In this document: in pieces, positions 41,725 to 49,980 of the stretch
How the letters are laid out: every line of letters starts with the position of its first letter
Position numbering within the stretch: the first letter of the stretch is position 1
Source of the DNA: Pseudarthrobacter sp. W1I19
GTDB lineage: Bacteria; Actinomycetota; Actinomycetes; Actinomycetales; Micrococcaceae
Direction: 5' to 3'
Length of the DNA stretch: 64,000 nt
NCBI RefSeq assembly: GCF_030817835.1
Contig: NZ_JAUSZR010000001.1
Location: 3,720,001-3,784,000 of the forward strand
Notes under the pieces: generated by a model
Seen by the model: only the letters and a program-made list of their open reading frames with translations
Told to the model about the DNA's origin: nothing
Databases searched by the model: none
Position numbers and translations under genes: made by a program

Positions 41725-43275
41725 ATGACGTCGATTTGGTTGGACGGCCGGGAAGCATTTGCTTCCGATCCGTTCGAGCCCGGAGGCACGTACGACACCG
41801 TGGTGGCCGGGGCCGGGCTGACCGGTCTTGTGACCGCCCTCCTGCTGGCACGCTCGGGGCAGAACGTCCTGGTGCTGGACGCACGGTTCCCCGGTGCCGT
41901 CACAACCGGGAACACCACGGCTAAGGTCACACTGCTGCAGGGCACCTTCCTGTCCCAGCTGTCCCGCCAGTACTCGCAGAAGCAGGTGCAGGCGTACGTG
42001 GACGGCAACCGTGAGGGCCAGGCCTGGCTCCTGCGGTACCTCGACGAGCAGAACGTGCCCTACCAGATCCGGGATGCCTACACGTACGCGGCGTCCGCCC
42101 AGGGGACGGAGAAACTCCGCGAGGAAGTCAGCGCCGCCACGACGGCGGGCCTGGACATGGAATACGTGCGCGACGCCGGCCTGCCGTTCCCCGTGCACGG
42201 CGCCATCCGCCTCGCGGACCAGGCGCAGATCCACCCCGTCGACGTGCTGGACGCCCTGGTGGCGGACATCCGCAGCCGCGGCGGGTCAGTGGTGGGCGGC
42301 GTCCGCCTGCAGGATGTCACCGGCGGCCGCCCGGCCACCGTCCACACCGACCGTGGAACCGTCACGGCGAACGAAGTGGTGCTGGCCACCGGCATCCCTG
42401 TGCTGGACCGAGGGCTGTACTTCGCCAAGCTGAAGCCCAGCCGGTCCTACGCGGCAGCACTGCAGCTGCAGGAGGACCAGGCACCACCCCCGGGAATGTA
42501 CATCTCGGTGGAACAGCCAACCCACTCGTTGCGGGACTACGAGAAGGACGGCCGCAGGCTGCTGCTGGTGGGCGGGCACGGCCACCACGTGGGCCGGGCG
42601 AGATCGGAAAAGCACCATCTCGGGAGCCTTCTGGACTGGGCCGCGCAGCAGTACCCCGGCTCGCAGGTGACGCACACGTGGTCGGCGCAGGACTACATGG
42701 CCGTGAACCTGATGCCTTTCTTTGGCAAACTGCCGCGGGGCAAAGGCCACGTCTACTTCGGCACCGGCTACAACAAGTGGGGCATGACCAACGCCGTTGC
42801 GGCGTCTTTGGGGATTGCTGCCGACATCCTCGGCGGGCAAGTGCCCTGGGCCAACACCATCCACCACCGGATCACGTCACCGTCCGGCGCACTCTCGGCG
42901 GTTTCCCTCAACGCCGGGGTGGCGGCCAAGCTGGCCTCCGGCTGGGGGCAGCTTGCGGCCGAAGGGCTGAAAACGGAAGGTGCGAAGGTCCTCAAAAAGG
43001 ACAAGGACCAGCTGCCCCCGGCTCCCGCTCCGGTGGTCCCGGAGGAGGGCCAAGGGCAGGTGTACCGTGAGGGCACCCGCCCGGTCGCCGTCTCCACCGT
43101 GGACGGAACCACCTGCAAGCTGTCCGCTGTCTGCACGCACCTGGGCGGCATTGTTCACTGGAACGACAGCGAGCGGACGTGGGACTGCCCGCTCCACGGC
43201 TCCCGTTTCAGCAATGAGGGAGAGCTCCTGGAGGGCCCGGCCACCCGGAACCTTCCCGCTGCAGGGAAGGCTTGA
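41725..43275 (+). CDS. FAD-dependent oxidoreductase with C-terminal Rieske [2Fe-2S] domain
   Basis: Flavoprotein of 516 residues in the DAO/glycine-oxidase-like group fused to a Rieske domain. FAD motif YDTVVAGAGLTGLVTALLLARSGQNVLVLDA is at about residues 25-55 (GxGxxG with terminal acidic residue). The Rieske cluster ligands are in CTHLGGIVHWN and CPLHGSRF near residues 470-500 (C-x-H and C-x2-H). The domain between has HGHHVGRARSEKH and FGTGYNKWGMTNAVAASLGIA, typical of this family. Substrate unknown; members are often annotated as iron-sulfur binding oxidoreductases and appear in stress-related clusters. It may be divergently co-regulated with the DUF4383 gene. Confidence 0.88.
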   Translation: MTSIWLDGREAFASDPFEPGGTYDTVVAGAGLTGLVTALLLARSGQNVLVLDARFPGAVTTGNTTAKVTLLQGTFLSQLSRQYSQKQVQAYVDGNREGQAWLLRYLDEQNVPYQIRDAYTYAASAQGTEKLREEVSAATTAGLDMEYVRDAGLPFPVHGAIRLADQAQIHPVDVLDALVADIRSRGGSVVGGVRLQDVTGGRPATVHTDRGTVTANEVVLATGIPVLDRGLYFAKLKPSRSYAAALQLQEDQAPPPGMYISVEQPTHSLRDYEKDGRRLLLVGGHGHHVGRARSEKHHLGSLLDWAAQQYPGSQVTHTWSAQDYMAVNLMPFFGKLPRGKGHVYFGTGYNKWGMTNAVAASLGIAADILGGQVPWANTIHHRITSPSGALSAVSLNAGVAAKLASGWGQLAAEGLKTEGAKVLKKDKDQLPPAPAPVVPEEGQGQVYREGTRPVAVSTVDGTTCKLSAVCTHLGGIVHWNDSERTWDCPLHGSRFSNEGELLEGPATRNLPAAGKA

Positions 43276-43361
43276 GCAGCGGAGCACCTCAGGGACAGCC
43301 GCACGATCCGGGCCGACCGGAGTCTGGGTGGGCTGTCAGTGGGTTAGGGCATGATGGAGGC

Positions 43362-46300
43362 ATGCAGCAGGAACAGGGCTCCATGCCGGGCGGCGCCTCA
43401 GCGTCCGGTGCGCCCATGGGGCAGTTCAGCAGGCCCACCCGTGAGTGGTTCCTTGGCGCCTTTTCGGAGCCGACTCCTGCCCAAGTCGGCGCGTGGCAGG
43501 CCATCTCCTCCGGCTCGCATGCGCTGGTGGTCGCCCCCACCGGCTCGGGCAAAACCCTGGCCGCGTTCCTCTGGGCTCTGGACCGGCTGTTGGTCTCTGG
43601 TTCCACTGTGTCGGAAACCCCGGTTCCGGCGCCGGAGACACCGTCAAGGGGACGGCGTCCCCGGGCGCCAAAACGCAAGACCCGTGTCCTGTACATTTCA
43701 CCCCTGAAAGCGCTCGGCGTGGACGTGGAGCGGAACCTGCGCTCGCCGCTCATCGGTATCACCCAGACCGCCAAGCGGCTCGGGCTGCCCGCCCCGTTGA
43801 TCACCGTTGGCGTCCGTTCCGGAGACACCACCACGGCGGACCGGCGCGCGCTGCTGAGCAACCCGCCGGACATCCTGATCACCACGCCGGAATCGCTGTT
43901 CCTGATGCTCACGTCCCGGGCCCGCGAAACCCTCACCGAGGTGGACACCATCATCATCGATGAGGTCCATGCAGTGGCCGGGACCAAGCGCGGTGCGCAC
44001 CTGGCCGTCTCACTGGAGCGGCTGGATGCCCTGCTGCCCAAAGCGGCACAGCGGATCGGGCTCTCCGCCACCGTTGAGCCGCGGGAACTGGTGGCCCAGT
44101 TCCTGGCCGGGACCGCGCCGGTGGAAATCGTTGCCCCGCCGGCGAAGAAGAACTGGGACCTCACCGTTTCCGTCCCGGTGGAGGACATGTCTGACCTCCA
44201 GGGTGCCGCCGGCGCCTTCGATTCCGGCCCGGCGTCCGGGCTCCAGCCCCAGGCCTCGATCTGGCCGCACGTGGAGGAAAAGATCGTTGACCTGGTGCTG
44301 GCCAACCAGTCCACCATTGTTTTTGCCAACTCCCGCCGCCTGTCCGAACGGCTCACGGCCCGGCTCAACGAGATCTACGCCGAACGGCAGCTGGTGGATG
44401 CGGGCGGCGGCTGGGATGATCCCGTGCCCCGGCAGCCCGGCGTTCCCGCCTCCACTGCTACTCCGGCGCACATGATGGCCCAGGCAGGAAGCTCGGCCGG
44501 GGCGGACCCGGTGCTGGCGCGCGCCCACCACGGCTCCGTCTCAAAAGACCAGCGTGCCTTGATCGAGGACGACCTCAAGTCCGGCCGGCTGCGCTGCGTG
44601 GTGGCCACGTCATCCCTGGAACTTGGCATCGACATGGGTGCCGTGGACCTGGTGGTGCAGGTGGAATCGCCGCCGTCCGTGGCAAGCGGCCTGCAGCGGG
44701 TGGGCCGGGCCGGCCACCAGGTGGGCGAGGTTTCCCAAGGCGTCCTTTTCCCGAAGCACCGCGCAGACCTGGTGCATACGGCAATCACCGTGGAACGGAT
44801 GCTGACCGGAAAGATCGAGCGCCTCAGCATCCCCGCCAACCCCCTGGACATCCTTGCCCAACAAACCGTGGCTGCCACCGCGCTGGGCAGCATCGATGTT
44901 GAGGAGTGGTTCGCCACCGTCCGCCGTTCAGCCCCGTTCGCGTCCCTCCCCCGGTCAGCCTTCGAGGCCACGCTGGACCTGCTGGCCGGCCGCTATCCGT
45001 CCGACGAGTTTGCCGAGCTGCGCCCCCGAATCATCTGGGACCGCAACGCCGGCACCATCGAAGGCCGGCCGGGCGCCCAGCGCCTGGCGGTCACCTCGGG
45101 CGGCACCATCCCGGACCGCGGCCTCTTCGGCGTCTACATCATTGGAACCGAGGTGGAGGGAACAGCCTCCCCCTCAACGGACGGCAAACCCGCTCCTGCG
45201 CCCAAGGGCGGCCGGCGCGTGGGGGAACTGGATGAGGAGATGGTGTACGAATCGCGTGTTGGCGACGTCTTCGCCCTCGGTGCCACCAGCTGGAAAATCG
45301 AGGACATCACGCACGACCGCGTCCTGGTCTCCCCCGCGTTCGGCCAGCCCGGAAAGCTGCCCTTCTGGAAGGGCGATTCCCTCGGCCGCCCCGTGGACCT
45401 GGGCCGCGCGCTGGGCGCCTTCGTCCGCGAATTGTCAGCGTCCGACGTCGGGCCCGCCACCGAACGCTGCAAGGCCAGCGGCCTGGACGACTTCGCCGCC
45501 AACAACCTCATCCAATATTTGAGCGAACAGAAACAGGCCACCGAGGTGGTGCCCAACGACACCACGCTGGTGGTGGAACGGTTCCACGACGAACTGGGCG
45601 ACTGGCGGGTAATCCTGCACAGTCCCTTCGGCATGCCCGTCCATGCGCCGTGGGCTTTGGCGGTCGGCCAGCGGCTGCACCAGCGGTACGGCCTGGACGG
45701 TTCGGCCATGGCCGCCGACGACGGGATTGTGCTGCGGGTGCCCATGATGGAGGACGAGCCGCCCGGCGCCGAGCTGTTCCTGTTCGATCCCGAGGAACTG
45801 GAACAGATCGTCACCGCGGAAGTGGGCGGCAGCGCACTCTTCGCTTCGCGCTTCCGTGAATGTGCTGCGCGGGCCCTGTTGCTGCCGCGGCAGACTCCCG
45901 GCAAGCGGCAACCGCTGTGGCAGCAGCGGCAGAGGTCCGCCCAGTTGCTGGATGTGGCCCGGAAGTACCCCACCTTCCCTATCGTGCTGGAAACCGTGCG
46001 GGAATGCCTGCAGGATGTTTACGACCTCCCCGCACTGAAGGACATCGCAGCGTCCGTGGAGCGGCGCGAGCTGCGGATCGTGCAGACCACCACCACCCAG
46101 CCGTCACCCTTCGCAAAGTCACTCCTGTTCGGATACGTTGCCCAGTTCCTCTACGAGGGTGATTCGCCGCTCGCGGAGCGGCGGGCTGCGGCACTGGCCC
46201 TGGACTCCACGCTCCTGAACGAACTGCTGGGCCGCGTTGAGCTGCGGGAGTTGTTGGACGCGAAGGTTATCGAGGCTACCGAGCGGGAGTTGCAGCGCCT

Positions 46301-48449
46301 GGCGCCGGACCGTCGGGCGCGCGGGCTGGAGGGCGTGGCGGACCTGCTGCGGCTCCTTGGCCCGCTGGCGCCGGAGGAAGCTGCCGCAAGGCTGGAACCG
46401 GCGGTTGAGGCTGCCCAAACCGAGGCTGCCGTAAACCCGGTGGTTGAGCCCGCCGAAACCGAGCCTGCAGACTCCCCGGTGGTTGAGCCTGTCGAAACCG
46501 AGCCACCCGAAACCCCGGTGGTTGAGCCTGTCGAAACCATCCATGCCAGCACGGAAACAGCCACCGCCCACCTGGTGGCCCTGCAGCGCGCCAACCGCGC
46601 CATCAAGGTGAACATCGGTGGGGCGGAACGGTTCGCTGCGGTTGAGGATGCCGCCCGCCTCCGGGATGCCATCGGCGTGCCCCTGCCCATGGGGGTTCCG
46701 CTCGCGTTCATCGAACCCGTGGCTGATCCTTTGGGCGACCTCGTCTCCCGGTATGCCCGGACGCACGGACCTTTTACGGCGGACGAAGCAGCAGCCCGCT
46801 TGGGCCTGGGTGTGGCTGTGGTCAGCACTGCCCTGAAACGCCTCGCCGCCGACGGCCGGGTGGTGGAAGGCGAATTCCGGCCCCACGGCGGTGGGTCTGC
46901 GGCACCCGACGTTCCAGCCGTGGATGCACCAGAACCTGATGGCCAGCACCCCGAGACTCAACTCCCTGAGACGCAACTCCCGGAGGCACAAAACCACATC
47001 CCCGTCAGCGAATGGTGTGATGCCGAGGTGCTCCGCAAGCTGCGGCGGCGGTCCCTGGCAGCATTACGCGCCGAGGTGGAACCGGTGGACGCGTCCGCCT
47101 ATGGCCGGTTCCTGCCGGCGTGGCAGCACGTCCAGACTCCCGGCGGCGGCCGCGGGCAGCCGTCGCTCCGCGGACTGGACGGCATCGTCACCGCCATCGA
47201 CCAGCTCTCCGGAGTCCCTGTTCCCGCCTCCGCCTGGGAGCCGCTCATCCTGGCCAGCCGGGTATCCAACTACCAGCCCGCCATGCTCGACGAGCTCATG
47301 GCCGCCGGCGAGGTGCTCTGGTCCGGGGCCGGCGCCTTGCCGGGCAACGATGGCTGGATCAGCCTGCACCTGGCCGACTCGGCGGAGCTGACCCTGAACC
47401 CTGCCATCGACTACGAACCCGGGGACGCCCAACTGCGGCTCCTGGAGCACCTGCGCACCAACGGCGGCGGCTACTTCTTCCGGCAGCTGACAGACGTGGC
47501 CGGCGGCATGGACTCCGTCCTGAGCGACCAGGAAGTTGTGACCGCACTGTGGGACCTGGCATGGGCGGGCCGCATCACCGGCGACACCTTCGCGCCGGTG
47601 CGGGCACTGATCGCCGGGGGCCACACCGCCCACCGGCAGGTCGCCCGTGCCCCACGCGCCCGGGCCCCACGCCTGAGCCGGCTGGGGCGTTCGCACGGCA
47701 CCGGACTAATGGGCTCTGCTGGCCTGGGCAGCGGCCGCTACGGCGCGTCCTCAACGGCAGTAGCCACTCCTCCCATGGCAGCAGGCCGGTGGTCCGCGCT
47801 TCCGCAGCCCGAACTGGACGCCACCATCCACGCCCGCGCCACCGCAGAGCTCCTGCTGGACCGCTATGGCGTGGTGACCCGCGGTTCGGTGATGGCAGAG
47901 CAAATCCTGGGCGGATTCGGCCTGATGTACAAGGTCCTTGCCCGGCTGGAGGAGGCCGGCCGGTGCCGCCGCGGCTACTTCATCGAACACCTCGGCGCGG
48001 CGCAGTTCGCCGTTCCCGCAACCGTGGACCGGCTGCGTTCGTATTCGGAGGACACCCAGCTCGCCAAGCCGGAACCCGTTGCCCTCGCCCTGGCTGCCAC
48101 GGATCCTGCCAACCCTTACGGCGCTGCCCTCCCCTGGCCCGCCCAGCATGACGACGCCGGAACGGGCCACCGTCCCGGACGCAAAGCCGGTGCACTGGTG
48201 GTACTGGTGGACGGGGCGCTGGTCCTCTACGTGGAACGGGGCGGCAAGACCCTGCTGGCGTTCAGCGACGACGAGAGCATCCTGGCCGCGGCCGGCTCGG
48301 CCCTGGTGGGCGTGGTGACCCGCGGCGCCGTGGACAAGCTGATTATGGAGAAAGTCAACGGGCACGACATCCTGGATACTCCGGTTGCAGCCGCCCTCAG
48401 TGCGGCCGGGGCCTACTCCACACCCAAGGGGTTGAGGATCCGTGCCTGA
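43362..48449 (+). CDS. lhr: Lhr-family ATP-dependent DNA helicase, with internal 13-residue repeats
   Basis: Large superfamily 2 DNA helicase, about 1695 residues from the ATG at 43362 (ATG at 43383 is an alternative; GGAGG lies very near the first). Motif I APTGSGKT (58-65), motif II DEVH (200-203), HHGSVSKDQR, and motif VI QRVGRAGHQVGEV are clear, followed by the winged-helix and Lhr-specific domains. Lhr proteins unwind 3'-tailed DNA and RNA:DNA hybrids in DNA repair; mycobacterial relatives are induced by DNA damage. Residues about 1014-1060 are a Glu/Pro/Val/Thr-rich tandem repeat encoded by a 39-bp DNA unit that sits between core and C-terminal part. Overlaps the nei-type gene by 8 bp, a pairing that fits a shared repair role. 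Confidence 0.93.
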   Translation: MQQEQGSMPGGASASGAPMGQFSRPTREWFLGAFSEPTPAQVGAWQAISSGSHALVVAPTGSGKTLAAFLWALDRLLVSGSTVSETPVPAPETPSRGRRPRAPKRKTRVLYISPLKALGVDVERNLRSPLIGITQTAKRLGLPAPLITVGVRSGDTTTADRRALLSNPPDILITTPESLFLMLTSRARETLTEVDTIIIDEVHAVAGTKRGAHLAVSLERLDALLPKAAQRIGLSATVEPRELVAQFLAGTAPVEIVAPPAKKNWDLTVSVPVEDMSDLQGAAGAFDSGPASGLQPQASIWPHVEEKIVDLVLANQSTIVFANSRRLSERLTARLNEIYAERQLVDAGGGWDDPVPRQPGVPASTATPAHMMAQAGSSAGADPVLARAHHGSVSKDQRALIEDDLKSGRLRCVVATSSLELGIDMGAVDLVVQVESPPSVASGLQRVGRAGHQVGEVSQGVLFPKHRADLVHTAITVERMLTGKIERLSIPANPLDILAQQTVAATALGSIDVEEWFATVRRSAPFASLPRSAFEATLDLLAGRYPSDEFAELRPRIIWDRNAGTIEGRPGAQRLAVTSGGTIPDRGLFGVYIIGTEVEGTASPSTDGKPAPAPKGGRRVGELDEEMVYESRVGDVFALGATSWKIEDITHDRVLVSPAFGQPGKLPFWKGDSLGRPVDLGRALGAFVRELSASDVGPATERCKASGLDDFAANNLIQYLSEQKQATEVVPNDTTLVVERFHDELGDWRVILHSPFGMPVHAPWALAVGQRLHQRYGLDGSAMAADDGIVLRVPMMEDEPPGAELFLFDPEELEQIVTAEVGGSALFASRFRECAARALLLPRQTPGKRQPLWQQRQRSAQLLDVARKYPTFPIVLETVRECLQDVYDLPALKDIAASVERRELRIVQTTTTQPSPFAKSLLFGYVAQFLYEGDSPLAERRAAALALDSTLLNELLGRVELRELLDAKVIEATERELQRLAPDRRARGLEGVADLLRLLGPLAPEEAAARLEPAVEAAQTEAAVNPVVEPAETEPADSPVVEPVETEPPETPVVEPVETIHASTETATAHLVALQRANRAIKVNIGGAERFAAVEDAARLRDAIGVPLPMGVPLAFIEPVADPLGDLVSRYARTHGPFTADEAAARLGLGVAVVSTALKRLAADGRVVEGEFRPHGGGSAAPDVPAVDAPEPDGQHPETQLPETQLPEAQNHIPVSEWCDAEVLRKLRRRSLAALRAEVEPVDASAYGRFLPAWQHVQTPGGGRGQPSLRGLDGIVTAIDQLSGVPVPASAWEPLILASRVSNYQPAMLDELMAAGEVLWSGAGALPGNDGWISLHLADSAELTLNPAIDYEPGDAQLRLLEHLRTNGGGYFFRQLTDVAGGMDSVLSDQEVVTALWDLAWAGRITGDTFAPVRALIAGGHTAHRQVARAPRARAPRLSRLGRSHGTGLMGSAGLGSGRYGASSTAVATPPMAAGRWSALPQPELDATIHARATAELLLDRYGVVTRGSVMAEQILGGFGLMYKVLARLEEAGRCRRGYFIEHLGAAQFAVPATVDRLRSYSEDTQLAKPEPVALALAATDPANPYGAALPWPAQHDDAGTGHRPGRKAGALVVLVDGALVLYVERGGKTLLAFSDDESILAAAGSALVGVVTRGAVDKLIMEKVNGHDILDTPVAAALSAAGAYSTPKGLRIRA
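46403..46558 (+). repeat. 39-bp tandem repeat inside lhr built from the dispersed element
   Basis: Copies of GGTTGAGCCTGTCGAAACC or variants begin at 46403, 46442, 46481 and 46520, exactly 39 bp apart. The last two are identical; the first two differ at a few positions. 39 bp is 13 codons, so the frame is kept and the protein repeats VEPVETEPPETPV. Within each unit, GAGCCnnnCGAAACC occurs twice (e.g. 46485 and 46500). Confidence 0.9.
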
Positions 48450-49272
48450 GGGGGATTCCGTCTGGCGCGCCGCCCACCAGCTGCACCAGGCCCTGGCCGG
48501 ACAAAAACTGGTGGCCTCGGACTTCCGGGTACCGCGCTTCGCCACCCTGAACCTCGCCGGCTGGACCGTGGCCGAGGTAGTCCCCCGCGGCAAGCACCTG
48601 CTGATGCGGGTGGTAAGCCCGGAGGACAAGAAGCTCACCATCCACTCGCACCTGAAGATGGAAGGCGCCTGGCAGGTCTACCCGCCCGGCGGTAAGTGGC
48701 GGAAACCGGGCTACACCGCCAGGTGCGTGCTGCGCACCCCGGTGGCGGACGCCGTCGGGTTCTCCCTGGGGATCGTCGAAGTTGTGGCCACCGCAGACGA
48801 AGACTCCATTGTCGGTTTTCTCGGCCCGGACCTGCTGGGTCCGGACTGGGATCTCGACGAAGCAGAGCGGCGGGTACGGGCAGCTCCGGACGTTCCCATC
48901 GGCGTGGCGCTGCTGGACCAGCGCAACCTCGCCGGCATCGGCAACATCTACCGCTGCGAAACGTGTTTCCTGTCCGGGGTGCATCCGGCGTTGCCCGTAT
49001 CCGCCGTCGAGGACGTCCGGACCCTGATGACCGACGCGAAGCAACTGCTGGAGATCAACCTCGGCCCCGGCCGGCGCGTCACCATCCTCAACCCCAAAGG
49101 GATGCCGGTGGGCAGGATGGCGGGGCGGCCGGGGTACTGGGTCTACGGCCGGGAGCACCGGCCCTGCCTCAAATGCGGGACCCCCGTGCGGCGCGGCACC
49201 CTCGGCAAACCCAACGGCGAGGAAGAACGGGACATCTACTTCTGCCCGCGCTGCCAGCCGGTGCCAGGCTAG
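48442..49272 (+). CDS. Fpg/Nei-family DNA glycosylase (endonuclease VIII-like)
   Basis: Bifunctional DNA glycosylase/AP lyase for oxidised bases, 276 residues. The GTG start is followed by PEGDSVWRAAHQL; after Met removal Pro2 is the nucleophile and Glu3 the acid, with PEGD marking the Nei branch rather than Fpg (PELP). A conserved Lys is in VPRGKHLL (Lys51). The H2TH region is LLDQRNLAGIGNIYRCE, and the C-terminal zinc finger is CLKCGTPVRRG...FCPRCQ (four Cys). Start is fixed by GAGG upstream and the conserved N-terminus. It overlaps the end of lhr by 8 bp, so the two repair genes are cotranscribed. Likely a Nei2-type enzyme of actinobacteria. Confidence 0.93.
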   Translation: MPEGDSVWRAAHQLHQALAGQKLVASDFRVPRFATLNLAGWTVAEVVPRGKHLLMRVVSPEDKKLTIHSHLKMEGAWQVYPPGGKWRKPGYTARCVLRTPVADAVGFSLGIVEVVATADEDSIVGFLGPDLLGPDWDLDEAERRVRAAPDVPIGVALLDQRNLAGIGNIYRCETCFLSGVHPALPVSAVEDVRTLMTDAKQLLEINLGPGRRVTILNPKGMPVGRMAGRPGYWVYGREHRPCLKCGTPVRRGTLGKPNGEEERDIYFCPRCQPVPG

Positions 49273-49919
49273 CGCCGCGCGGCGGCACCCGGAGCGGTGG
49301 CAGCGGCTACGCCCTCCTGTGGGTCGGGCTCGGCCGGCAGCGCCGCGGGCACCATAAACACCGGCATCAGCAACTGGACCAGCGGACCGATGGCAAGGGC
49401 GTAAACAACAGTGCCAACCCCCACCGAGCCGCCGAGGAACCATCCGGCAGCGAGAACCACAACTTCAATCAAGGTGCGGGACACCCTCACTGACCATCCC
49501 GTCCGCCGGGCCAGCCCGGTCATCAGGCCGTCACGGGGACCGGGGCCGAACCGCGCACCGATGTAGCAGGCGGAAGCGATTGCATTGAGGAGGACGGCGC
49601 CAGCCAGCATGCCGATCTGACCACCCAAGTGGGAGAAGGCCGGGATCAGGGCCAGGCCGATGTCCGCGAAGACGCCCACCAGCACGGCGTTGCACAACGT
49701 GCCGAACCCTGGCCGCTGGCGCAGTGGGATCCACAGCAGCAGCACCAGGAAGCTCACGATAATGACCACCGCCCCGATGCTGAGACCGGTTCTGCCCGCC
49801 ACGCCCTGATGGAAGACATCCCACGGGTCGAGGCCAAGGCCCGCGCGGATGAACATGGCAAGGGAAATGCCGTACATGGCGAGGCCGATAAAGAGCTGGA
49901 GGAGTCTGCGGGTCAACAT
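49269..49919 (-). CDS. YczE/YitT-like membrane protein
   Basis: Integral membrane protein of 216 residues with five to six hydrophobic segments, beginning MLTRRLLQLFIGLAMYGISLAMFIRAGLGLDPWDVFHQGVA, the signature of the YczE family (DUF6198/YitT-like). Further marks are LCNAVLVGVFADIGLALIP and YIGARFGPGPRDGLMTGLARRTGWSVRVSRTLIEV. The start at 49919 is chosen because upstream sequence is the divergent promoter. Transport role unknown. It is divergent from a MocR-type regulator, matching the known YczR/YczE association in which the MocR protein controls the membrane protein gene. Its stop overlaps the nei-type gene end by 4 bp. Confidence 0.88.
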   Translation of the reverse strand: MLTRRLLQLFIGLAMYGISLAMFIRAGLGLDPWDVFHQGVAGRTGLSIGAVVIIVSFLVLLLWIPLRQRPGFGTLCNAVLVGVFADIGLALIPAFSHLGGQIGMLAGAVLLNAIASACYIGARFGPGPRDGLMTGLARRTGWSVRVSRTLIEVVVLAAGWFLGGSVGVGTVVYALAIGPLVQLLMPVFMVPAALPAEPDPQEGVAAATAPGAAARR

Positions 49920-49937
49920 GCCTCTAACTCTGCCAAT

Positions 49938-49978
49938 AAACTGGCCTTGAAATACATAGCCAGTTTGAGATACTGGCC
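49938..49978. promoter_or_regulatory. Putative MocR operator: three ACTGGC repeats
   Basis: AAACTGGCC (49938-49946), inverted GCCAGTTT (49959-49966) and direct ACTGGCC (49972-49978) lie in the 61-bp gap between the YczE and MocR genes. Mixed direct and inverted repeats are typical of MocR binding sites. The last repeat touches the MocR start, so autorepression is likely. Confidence 0.65.
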
Positions 49979-49980
49979 TG

